Source of the DNA: Paramacrobiotus metropolitanus
Lineage: Eukaryota > Tardigrada > Eutardigrada > Parachela > Macrobiotidae
Direction: 5' to 3'
DNA length: 64,000 bases
Assembly: GCF_019649055.1 (NCBI RefSeq)
Contig: NW_026570246.1
Coordinates: 1,260,274-1,324,273 of the forward strand
Shown here: positions 50,400-60,900 of the stretch, one piece after another
How the letters are laid out: each line of letters opens with the position of its first letter
How positions within the stretch are numbered: position 1 is the stretch's first letter
Position numbers and translations under genes: made by a program
Notes under the pieces: generated by a model
Told to the model about the DNA's origin: nothing
Databases searched by the model: none
Seen by the model: only the letters and a program-made list of their open reading frames with translations

Positions 50400-53300
50400 A
50401 TGGTGAAAAAACTCGGTTTTGATCGCGTGTTGTTTCGCCGTTTTTGCCGCATCTTGAGGATTCTGTTTCCTCGATTTTTCTGCCGAACGGCCTTATTATT
50501 TTATGTTTTATTACTCCTTGGTATATTAGGTAAGTAAACTATTGCAAACGTCTGTTGCAGTCAGTTGGTTTGCAAACTTCATCCGAAATTTCTCTTTAAG
50601 TTTAGCCTGCGTTTAGAATGATGTCTCTCTTATACTCGTGCTGTTATCTGTATGCGCATTATTGCGCAATCATGCAATAGCTCTAACTTCAAAGTGGAAT
50701 AGCCAACTTGTGATCGGCTGAGAAAAAAGTTCGTATATTTTTATTCCTTTTGTTTAGGCGAAGTTATCGGGTACCAAGTTGGAATCGTGCCCAGCCGGTT
50801 TTATTCCGTCTTAGGGAAAAAAGACAAGGATGGTTTCTATTGGACATTTTTGGAAGCATCATTGTACATCCTTGGAAGCGCTATTGTAAGATAGAAATCT
50901 GTTGAAAATCGTTTTGGACATGTTTCTTTTGCATTTGCATCTATTCTTTAGGTACTGAGCTCCAAGCAGTATGTCGCTTCCGTCATGTATATTTGCTGGC
51001 GCAAACTGTTGACGAAGAAACTGCAGCGAATGTACTTCAACGACAAGTCGTATTATACGTTGAATGTGCTGGATAAAACAATTGACAATCCGTAAGTCTG
51101 CGGCTTGTGCGCTGTTTTTTTTAAATTTCGAAATACCGAAATATGTACGTACTCCGCGTGTGCGTTTTTCTTGCTAGCCAATGTTAAAATACATTTTGTG
51201 AGGCATTGCGTGAGGTTTGAAAGGCTACGAATATTGTCTCATTTTGTAATTTGTGTTTTCGCACATTTTTACTACTAGTATTTTTCTACTCGATTGAAAC
51301 TATATATTTTTCTTGGACAGAGATCAGCGAATCACTCAGGATGTCAACAAGATGTGCGATACACTCAGTACAATTATCGCCACCGTTATCATCGCTCCAT
51401 TCCGCATCGGATACTACTCGTACAAATCCTTCATAACGTCAGTAATAATAATTTCTGTAAGCAGTAATAATTGTAGAGTGCTTCGCTTTATATAAATTGA
51501 TACCACGTTGGGCTCGGTGAAGATAATGCAATTACGGAAGTACTAGGTTAATTTGTGCTAAAAGTATCATAAAGTTGTTTTTGTTACAGAACAACGTATA
51601 TCGGACCTCTCAGCATATTTGGTTATTTTATTATTGGTACAATTGCATCCAAATTACTAATGTCGCCAGTCATCAATTTCGTCGCAAAGCAGGAACGCAA
51701 AGAAGGGGATTTCCGGTACATTACTTTCACATGTCTTGCGTACATTATTGTCGATTTTGGTTCGACTAAGCTGTTAAGGACGATGAGACTGCGATAGATC
51801 CTTGCTGGAATTCTGGAAAGCCGATTGCACTTTCGCTGTAATGGCTTCTAGATATTAAAGAAGTACTTTGGTTGTAGATTTAAACACATGCAGATTCGAG
51901 CGAATGCTGAATCGCTGGCGTTTTACGACAGCGGAAATTTCGAAGAAAATCGGCTCAACCTTAGGCTGCATACGTTGCTGGCTGTACAGCTTCTGCTGAC
52001 CAACCTGCGTTTGGCACTGAATTGTGTGTATGATTTATTTGCGGAACTACATATCCTTTGCGGTATTACAATATGACTCAAATTACTTGCAGTTTTCTTG
52101 AATTTTTACAACTATTTCGGTGGAATTCTTTGCCATTTAATTATCAGCATTCCGATTTTTGCCGGATACTACGACTATCTGTCCGCGGCGGATTTGGCTG
52201 CATTGATTAGCGCCAATGCATTCGTCAGCATTTATTTGATCAGTAGCTTCACGGTCCTCGTGGATCTTTCCACGTCCATCACTGACATTGGTGGCACGGC
52301 ACATCGTATCGGTCAGCTGTTAGAGAACCTGTCCATACCTCGAGAATTCAGAGATGACTTGACATCCGTGCAGTCTGACGGGGAGAGTGCATTGCAAGAT
52401 ATTCCTGATGAATCGACTCTCTTCCGGTTACATAATGTGGAGATTTCTCCACCAAATACCACCAATGAATTGCTCGTTGCCGGTCTGACGATGAGCGTGC
52501 GTGAGAAGGAAACCATCCTGATCAGTGGGCCGAGTAGCTGTGGGAAAAGCTCACTGTTGCGAGTGTTGGCTGAATTGTGGCCGATTAGATCCGGAAGGAT
52601 AGACCGTCAATTATCGCCACCCGTTCATCCAACGGATGTGTTGTTCCTTCCGCAAAAACCGTACTTTACGGACGGAAGTCTGTGGCAGCAGGTTGCTTTT
52701 CCGTTGGGTGTTGCGGAAGAGATTGAGCCGGAAGAATCGGTCAAGGTCAGCGAGTGTCTGCGGCAAGCTGGGGCTGAAAGGCTTCTGGAGCGTGTGAAGA
52801 GCGTGGATGAGATGGTGGACTGGAACTGGTACGATGTGCTCAGTCCCGGAGAAATGCAGCGCCTTGCTTTTGCGCGCGTGTTCTATCATCGACCACGTAT
52901 GGCATGTAAGTGTTTGCGCTGCAACATGGATTGCATGTCGAAGAGCGAACTAGCACACTCACTGCTAAGACGTTCCAATTTTTGGCTAAGTTGTGTAATT
53001 AGGCGTAATAAGTAGTTTCCACTACAGCCAAAACATTCCTTAAAAAAGGGAAAAAAAAGGTTGCTGACACTTTGCTGTGGTTGTGATTTACAAATAATTG
53101 TAAGGGGAGCAAAATTGAGTTGCCTTATTGAATGCTAAAATAAGGATTTCTTGTAGAATGAGAGTTGCGCCTGAATTTGTACAGAACTGAAAATTGTAGT
53201 CATAGTCTGTAAGATTACGCAGAGTGACACCACCGCACTCGTCGGACGTATGCATTTGTTGTTGTCGATGGTTTCGTGTGCTGAAATTTGACCGCTTCTT

Positions 53301-54322
53301 ATTTTCGCTCTTTTTCAGGGACACTTTGTCGTAGTTTTATTTTTAGGGAGCTGTTGTCGTTAGTATTATTGTGGCTGTAAGCCATTTGACTCCACCAGAT
53401 ACGGTTACATTTCTGTGATTATTTGCGAAAATGCCGCTGGTACTGAGCTGAATTTCCTTAAGAATCACTGTCGGGCGACCGTGGTACAGTATCTCTTTGC
53501 CACAGCCTGTAATTTTGTTGGAATTATAAAGTACAAATTTAGAAGTGGGCTTTTAAGAGGGAATGGGTGTGTCTCTTGTGAACTGCAATTTGGATTAGGT
53601 GCGGTTGGAGCAGACTAGAGCCGGCGGCTTGACTGCTTCCTAATTACGTGAAGTGTATGTAAAGCGAGCGAACAATGCAGTTACGATATGTCGATTGCAG
53701 TGCGAATCTGTTGGGGCTGTGGCTTGACAAGAGAATCTACCATATAATTTCTAAAACCGACTTTGTTTTTGGACATTGACATTTGACTTATTTCTGGGGC
53801 TTTGTAGTATGTTGTTTGATCGAATAGTAAATTTTAAGAATGTAAAGTCTGGAACTGATTGTGCAAATGAATTACTTACCACATACAAATGTAATAAACT
53901 GTGACTTGATAGTACGAGTACTAAAGTAGTAGGTGAACAATTACTTTACAAATTGTCACCCATATTTAATGCTCGTACAGTTTTCTTGGTAGCAGATTAT
54001 TTGGTTTTGCGGTACTCTGTAAACTGCCGAAATTGAGATGTTTTATAAAATTGGAGTGAGTTTCTTTGTAAGCATGTCCGCCATGGCAATTTAGGGAATG
54101 TTAAAAAACGATGCTTTTCCTATTACAGTTTTGGACGAAGCTACTAGTGCCGTCAGCATGGACGTGGAAGAAGAACTTTATGCTACCTGTGCGCAGTTGG
54201 GAATAACTTACGTAAGCGTCGGCCATCGGATTACCCTCAGGAATTATCATGATGCACTGCTGGAACTTGACGGCAGGGGTGGGTTTTCTTTCAAGAAGTC
54301 TACACGGGAACCGGATCAATAG
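50400..54322 (+). CDS. ABCD4: ATP-binding cassette transporter ABCD4-like
   Basis: Half-size ABC transporter. Vertebrate ABCD4 acts with LMBD1 in lysosomal export of cobalamin. Exons 50400-50529, 50758-50885, 50952-51091, 51321-51437, 51590-51715, 51878-52023, 52093-52905, 54129-54322 join in frame to 597 residues (human 606). The membrane domain has IGYQVGIVPSRFYSVLG, YYTLNVLDKTIDNPDQRI, GPLSIFGYFIIGT, EGDFRFKHMQIRANAE and SIPIFAGYYDYLS, each specific to ABCD4 rather than ABCD1-3. The nucleotide-binding domain has Walker A GPSSCGKSS (408-416), the Q-loop LPQKPYF, signature LSPGEMQ (from 512), Walker B FLDEATSA and H-loop SVGHR (His566). Intron 4 uses a GTCAGT donor at 51438; this choice keeps the frame. 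The N terminus lacks a peroxisomal targeting stretch, as in ABCD4. AATAAA is at 54513-54518. Confidence 0.95.
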
Positions 54323-54512
54323 CCCTCGGTTTTGACAGCAAATAACCTTTCTGTGATTCGAAAGCATTTAGGTGGAAAGTGGATACACTGATGGTTGCTC
54401 AGTTGATTGTGATTGGAGATTAAATTTTAATATTTAATTTTTATTAACCGGTATGCCGGTATACTCTTTGAATCCTGCTTCTCTTTGTGAGATTAATGTG
54501 GATTTCCAGAAA

Positions 54513-54518
54513 ATAAAA
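54513..54518 (+). terminator. Poly(A) signal of ABCD4
   Basis: AATAAA 190 bases after the stop codon. Confidence 0.5.
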
Positions 54519-54611
54519 GTATTTATGCGACTAAGCTTCTGCGGTTTCTAATTTCCGCCGTAATTTGCAACAAATATAAATTTTGTCGGGAAACTCGGCC
54601 GATGACCGGTT

Positions 54612-54617
54612 TTTATT
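54612..54617 (-). terminator. Possible poly(A) signal of the DJ-1/PfpI gene
   Basis: TTTATT on the plus strand, AATAAA on the minus strand, about 220 bases past the stop at 54839. Confidence 0.4.
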
Positions 54618-54838
54618 ACATTGTAAGGTTTAATTAAAACTTAACAAGAAAGACCCGTAACCTATCCTTTTTTATCAAGGCGATGCCGAATTTAGTTCTG
54701 ATTACGGTGTAACTCACAATAAAGACCAATTTTGCGATCACGTGAAAAGTGAATTACAAGGCTGGATCGCGGATAACTTGGATTGCGAAGCGCAGTGATT
54801 AATTACAAAGATACCGGCAGAAAAAATGATTACCCAGA

Positions 54839-55654
54839 TTATTGTTTTATCTCGTCTTTTTGCGTCAGTAAATAGATGAAAGCATTAGCAAAAGCATTGG
54901 CGTCACCAAAAAATCGGGACGACACGTAATTTCCATCGATTAGCGCGAATCCATACGGCTTCACGGCGGAATCACGCAACGTAGGGATTGGCCAGCCGGG
55001 GCCAACTTGGAAATCCTCCGCTTTTTCCGCGTATCCTCTCATCTCATCCTCTACCGTTGTCTCGGGATACGTCAAGTAATAATCACCCAAAAATAATCGT
55101 GTCATATTATATGCTGACAACTCGTGACGGCGTGTTAATGCGGTCATCTTCTTGCCGAACAGTACTGATTTGCCGGTCGCCGGATCCCGGCTGCGGCCGA
55201 CCAGTAGACAGCCATGACAGATAGCTCCCACTGGTTTGTTGTTGTGGAAAAAATTAACGATATTCGTCTGCAGAGTGGTCGACTCTAAATATTCCCGCAT
55301 TCCCTTATCGTGTCCGCCGGCAATAACGATGCCGACATAATCGTCGGGTTTAATGGCGTCATATGCAATAGGGTGGCGAAATTCTTCTGAGTTTTCCATT
55401 TCCGCATAAGCGGCAAGCGCTTCCTTGTCGGCCATGCAGAAAGGTTTTAGTAGACCGAATCCTTCGCCGGTTAGAACGCGATTGTCCGCTTTCGGCTGCT
55501 TAGCAGTGGGAGTCGAAAACACCACCGTGAATCCGGCGGCTTTGATGCGTTTCCACGGCACCGCTGTCTCAGTGGGGTCGAATCCATAATTCGGTAAAGG
55601 GAACAGTATGCGATTTTCTACAGACATTTTCTGTTTTTTTACCACATAAACCAT
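54839..55654 (-). CDS. DJ-1/PfpI family (type 1 glutamine amidotransferase-like) protein, bacterial type
   Basis: Single uninterrupted frame of 271 residues, or 262 from the second Met at 55627 (MSVENRILFPLPN), which I prefer because the family starts just before the first beta-strand. Motifs: FPLPNYGFDPTETAVPWK, AYAEMENSEEFRHPI, IVIAGGHDKGMREYL and the nucleophile elbow GAICHG with Cys146 and adjacent His147 (long numbering), then RSRDPATGKSVL, YYLTYPE and YVSSRFFGDA. This wording is typical of bacterial and fungal members annotated as type 1 glutamine amidotransferase or Hsp31-like. It is clearly not the short DJ-1/PARK7 of animals. Possible activities are glyoxalase, deglycase or chaperone; none can be chosen. 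The gene has no intron and is GC-richer than its flanks, while every other host gene here has introns. Confidence 0.88.
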   Translation of the reverse strand: MVYVVKKQKMSVENRILFPLPNYGFDPTETAVPWKRIKAAGFTVVFSTPTAKQPKADNRVLTGEGFGLLKPFCMADKEALAAYAEMENSEEFRHPIAYDAIKPDDYVGIVIAGGHDKGMREYLESTTLQTNIVNFFHNNKPVGAICHGCLLVGRSRDPATGKSVLFGKKMTALTRRHELSAYNMTRLFLGDYYLTYPETTVEDEMRGYAEKAEDFQVGPGWPIPTLRDSAVKPYGFALIDGNYVSSRFFGDANAFANAFIYLLTQKDEIKQ

Positions 55655-56214
55655 ATAGCACCGGCTACAGAACGGCTACAGAAAGACACCGTTTGTTGCA
55701 ATGCACCCCGCTTACAAACAATTCACAGCATTAACTTTAAGGAATATGAGCTACATATAGCTGCTATCTCACGATAAGCCGGTTACGCCAATAAAACAAT
55801 TCTGCCACAAAAGAAGTCATTTTAAAGGCCAAGATTTTGCTGTGCTGCAAAGATATGCGCCGACCTTAACCTTAGTGTAATCAAACTTCTGTATTTCTTT
55901 ATGTCAAAGTTCAGTTTCACCACAAACCACATTCATGAACCCTGAAGCTTATCGAAAACATAGAAGTTGTGCAGTGACCTTTGTGCTAAAACCTGCGATA
56001 ATGACTCGTGTTTGAATACAAGAAATAAATACCATAAGGCTCAAATTTCTAGCCTTTCGCTAAACAAACTATGACAATTTTCATTAACTCTGTTCTTCTC
56101 AGTTGACCGGGTGGCGTGTATTTGTGCTTCTACAAAACTTCAAAGAAGCATGAAATGTTGAGAAAATAGCAGATGTCTTGTATAAACCACGTTTGCACGA
56201 GACAGGTTAATTGG
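55655..56214. other. Flank between the DJ-1/PfpI gene and the LTR element
   Basis: 560 bases with no recognisable gene. It should hold the DJ-1/PfpI promoter. The exact junction with the retrotransposon is not fixed because the second LTR is outside the window. Confidence 0.4.
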
Positions 56215-56646
56215 TGTCAGAGGCACATGACTGCGCCTGGTGCATACGGCCCACCATGGACGTACTTGCACTCATGCTTGCCATATCGCCTCTCTCGCTG
56301 TACGTACGTGTGCTGCTGCACTGCACTCATATCCGCTGAAGCGGATATATGCGGCGCACACGCTGAGCATACTTGCTCTCTCGTCCCTCTCTCGCTATAT
56401 GACTCAGCGTACGCTCGCGTTGGATTGAGTCCAGTCTGCGCATCATCACACAGCTGATGGCACACAGCACGTGCTTGCCGCCAGTTGCTTCTTTCACGCC
56501 TTGACGGACGCTCAAGAGCCTTTTAGCATTCACTTGCTTGCTTAGCCATCGGTGCTTTGGTCTTGCTTTCCCTGCTATTACGCAGCATTGCTCCCTTTAT
56601 TTGTCAATAAAGCACACTCGTGATCTCCTCGCGCTTGCCTGTTACA
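56215..56646 (+). repeat. Candidate 5' LTR
   Basis: A TG-starting sequence (TGTCAG) leads to an end in GTTACA at 56646, immediately followed by TGG, as expected for an LTR-CA end and a primer-binding site. Inside are TATATGA at 56396, AATAAA at 56606-56611 and a TG/C-rich stretch after it, in U3-R-U5 order. Without the 3' LTR the left edge is a guess; TGTCTTG at 56174 is an alternative. Confidence 0.45.
56329..56348. repeat. Perfect palindrome in the LTR
   Basis: ATATCCGCT and AGCGGATAT separated by GA form nine-base-pair arms about 50 bases upstream of the TATA-like TATATGA. It could be a transcription-factor site in U3. Confidence 0.55.
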
Positions 56647-56664
56647 TGGTAAGCAGAATCGTTT
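56647..56664 (+). promoter_or_regulatory. Candidate primer-binding site
   Basis: TGGTAAGCAGAATCG directly follows the CA end of the presumed LTR. TGG would pair with the CCA end of a tRNA. I cannot assign the tRNA from memory. Confidence 0.35.
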
Positions 56665-57948
56665 GGTTTTCTTTCAACGGACCCTTTGAGGAGACGGTGA
56701 AGGCTCAATTCACGGAGAACTTGTGAGGAACCTGAAAGTCACTGTCAGATAGATTGCTGAAGCAATCTCTGCCCTTGACTTTGATCAGAACGGTCGCATC
56801 GTCTTACAGCTGAGGAAAACGAGGATCACTGAAGTGATTCTTACCCAGCTGGTGAGCACAGTTCCTTGGTCTCTTCCACATTGAAGAGCGGAATCTTACT
56901 TCCCAACAGCACGGACTTTTCTTCTCCCAACTGACGGATCAGACTCGAACGAGAGTCTGCAGCGCGATAGGATTAATCCAATCATACGGGGACCTTCGCT
57001 TTGAACAGCGACCCGCAACTTTACTCGCGGATTTCAGCTCGGAAACGACGGATTTCCGACCTCGGACGGAGGAAATCGAGTGGAACCGACACCGACACCG
57101 ACACTGGTAAAGTCACGGTTGTAGGTCGATTTCAGCCGAAACTAGGTCGGCTTTTCATTTTCTAGCGGTAGAAAACTATTTCTAGCCGTAGATCTAAATT
57201 TTCTAACGGTTGAAAAGTAATTTCTGACGGAGAAACCGACTCGGAATTTTGCTTTTGGTCGAGAACCGACCTGCTAGGTCAACGAACCTGTCTAGACAGT
57301 TAGACAAAGGCTAACCGGCAACAGGTCGGAAATTCTCTCATTTCTGATTTCTAACGGTGTTTCGACCACCAGAAAATTTTCTTAATTAATAAAAATAATT
57401 TCTAACGGTTAAAAACTTAAAAATCCGAGCTAGATCGACCTTCTAGCCGAGCAAAAATAATTTGTTTTTCTAACGGGAAATAGCGCGAAAATTCTCGAAC
57501 TTCCTTGTGACGTCATAACGACCGCTTATCAGTACTTAAGAGGCAGCCAATCAGCGTGCAGGGGAAAGTTCCCATAGCCTAACATAGGCGTGATTCATCG
57601 TTTTTTGCAAATTTTGCACGCGGCTCGCATTCTGTGACGTAGGCAGAAGTGCAAGACCACTTAACCTGTTACGTCACACTGGTCAGCACAGTAACATAGG
57701 ACGTACTACACCGTACTACTATTACGTACTGTACTGTACCATTGTACTGTGTATTAATACCCTGTGTACTGAGTCACCAACAGACACATCAACAACAATA
57801 ACAACATCTCATCGGACGTTCCTGACCCTTGGAAGTTCCTGAACAAAAAGACGTTCCTGACTTTACCGAACATCTTCACACAGAAGATTGTTCGACTTTC
57901 TCTTTCTAACTGACTAAACTATTAAGGCTCCACCAGAGCCGACCTGAC
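56647..57948 (+). other. Retrotransposon 5' leader with repeated TTTCTAACGG-like motif
   Basis: 1.3 kb between the presumed LTR and the Gag start without a long frame. A decamer close to TTTCTAACGG recurs about seven times between 57155 and 57475 (variants TTTCTAGCGG, TTTCTAGCCG, TTTCTGACGG). GGTCGG/CCGACC pentamers are also frequent. The region may carry packaging or dimerisation signals. Confidence 0.6.
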
Positions 57949-60900
57949 TTGACAACAATGTCGAATCCTCGAGAAGATCAGTACGCGAGAAAGTTCAACA
58001 CGGACTATTCTCGGCGTGCGAACATGACCGGGAAGTACTCACTTCGGTACGCCGGTCAAGACAAAAGTCAGCCGTCCTCAACCGACTCGACTAAGTCGGC
58101 CGAAGCAAGGGAGAAACGCAACGATCGCATCCTCCTTGCCGACTCGAATCTGACTTCGGATGACAGTTTCGAGGACGCCCGGGATAAAACATTCCTGGAA
58201 GCCCCAGCTGACACAGCAGCCCCGTCCCACCCGACCAAGGGGGAAGCGGAACAGCCGCAAGCTGAGACCACATTGTCTCATACCGACTTGGAGTCGAGCT
58301 CACACAGAGCTCAGGGCTCGGTAGTCACAAAGACAACCGAGCTCGGACGGCATTCACCCAACAGGACGGAAGAGGTGCCGAAGCCGACTTCGCCCAACAT
58401 GGACGTTCCGACTAACCAAGTCGGAAGGAAATCGCCGACCACACAGGCCGAGCGAAAATCTCCGACTAAGCAAGTCGGTGAACAACAACCTACAGCGGCC
58501 GACCAACAAATGGTCGACAAGCCGCCGGCAAAAGAAGTCGGTCAACAGCAGGCCGACCTGCCACAAACTCAAGGGGCCGAACAACCGACTTTGACCGGAA
58601 TGGATAAGCCGACAACAGAGGTCGGCAATGTCCAACCGACCACACAGGTCGGAAGGATTTCACCGACCTCGAAAGTCGGAGAAAAGGAAGTCGGCAACAA
58701 GCAACCGACTTCCCTGGAACGGCAACCAACCGACACAAAGTCGGATGCGGCCGTCCAGCCGACTAAAATACCAACCAGAACGGAAGATTCCGAGGTACCG
58801 CCACGAAGCGGCCCTCGCCCAGCTGGATCACCGACCAGCATACCAGCGCCCACCGAACGGATCATTTCACCGTTGAGCCGACCTTCGCCAACCGGAAGCG
58901 AGTCGACTCGAGTAACCGAAGCTCAACAAACGGCGAAGTCGACCAAGGCGACACAAAGTCGACCAGTCGACCTGAAGATCCGACCATCACCGTTAATGTT
59001 CGAACCTGGCGAACTTGGTAGTGAAAGAACCCCGACACCGAACGACGAAGTCTTTGACACAACAAAGGTGTCAAGACCGAACAGTGCGGACGGATTCTTC
59101 ACAACACCGGTGAAGTCCAACCAGGACGACCTCACCTACCAGGCCAGTACACTCGAATATACGGCCGAGAAGTGGATAGCGGCAACACCGCCCGAAAGGA
59201 TCGTAGACGTTGACCTACTCCGCTCGAGATGCCGTAGACTGATCACTCAGATCGCTTTGGCAGACAGAATTATCGACTCGGCGGGAAAATCACTCCGGAA
59301 CTCGGAAGATACCCATCGGCTCGAACGAAGCAAATGGGAACGCGAAATGGCCGACGCCAACAAAGGCATCGCCATCCAACAACGGGAGATCGATCGGCTC
59401 AATGCCATACTGAAGCGTACCGACCAACCGTGTCGGCATGACATCGACGAAGCCACTACACTCAAGGGCATGTTGGATCGATCCATGGATGCGGTTCACG
59501 AGCTGAACCGAGAACTAGCCGAAGCGAACAAAGCGCTCGAAGAGGCCCAAAAAGACCTGGCCGATGTACAGACCGCACTGGTCGAGTCGGAGCAGGCAGC
59601 CGGAGCGTTCCACCAGCAACTCAACACGGCCAACGAAGAAGCCGAGGTCTATCGAAACGAAGTCGATAGATATGTGGTGGAACTGAAGAAGGCCGACGAC
59701 GAGATCGACCGCCTAACACACAGAGTCGACGAGCTCGAGGCGGAAATCGAACTTGCCTTCACCAGAATGGGACGACGGTTCATCGACGCGAACGCTCGGG
59801 ACATGGGCTTTCCTAACGAAAGGACCGCCGATGTCGACCTGGTGGAAGCAAACGCCCAGCTAGCCGACCAGGTCCATGGACTGAACCAAGTCCTTAAGGA
59901 GGAACAGAAACTCCGAGCTCAACTTGAGTACAACTTGAACGAGGCCCAAAAGGTAAACGAGGCGCAACACAGTCGCATCCTTTACCTGGAGGCCCGTGAA
60001 GTCGAACTGTACGACTTCGGCGAACAGGCCGCCCGCAATCTCACAGATATGATGCGGCAAATGGACGAAATGGACATCGAAACAAGATGTCTGAGGGAAG
60101 AAAAGAAACACCTGGAACAAAGCCAGGTCGAACTTCCCCCATACCAAGAACATAGTCGGGTCGAACCGCCCTCATACCGGACGTCCATGGCACAGGAGCA
60201 ACACCCGTCACGAACAATAAGTGACATCCTGTGGGGAATTAACCCGACCCAGGAAATGGTGAAGAAGGAGAACAACACCTCCTACTTCGTCGGAGTCGTA
60301 ACAATTGACCCGAGTGTGGGAACAATCCCACAACCACCAGCAGTACCGAGTGCTCCGGAACCGGAACACAACACGTCGACCGCGGCACCACGAGTGCCAA
60401 CGACGAACGTGGCGACAACAACGTCGGCCGGTGCGTATACCAGCACCTCGTACGCGACGCGCACAACAATGTACGCGCCGGTACCTAATACGAGAGGAGA
60501 TCGGACAACAGATTCCTCACGTCTCCCAATCCAGCCACCAAGACCTGGCATGGAGGCATACCGCCCGCCACGGACGAATTCCAACCCGAACTTGCTCCGC
60601 CAGAACCCGCAGTTCGACCTTAAACGCGGGCGAGCTCGGTCATTCAACACGGCCGACCAGCAGCAGGACGGACGAAATGGAGAAGACAGCTCCGACCAAC
60701 AAGGCCGAAGGCCCCCAAACCGACCTACACAAAGTCGGATGCCGGCTCAGGGAACACAGCCCGACCGGTACGGAAGAGTCTACGACCAGCCAAGTGGATT
60801 CTATCCGCAGGCGCCGAGACAAAATCGAGCGCCTCCACCACAACAGTATGAAGGACAGCCGCAACAGCCTCGTCACGCAGACCAGGCTCAGGCTCGACAT

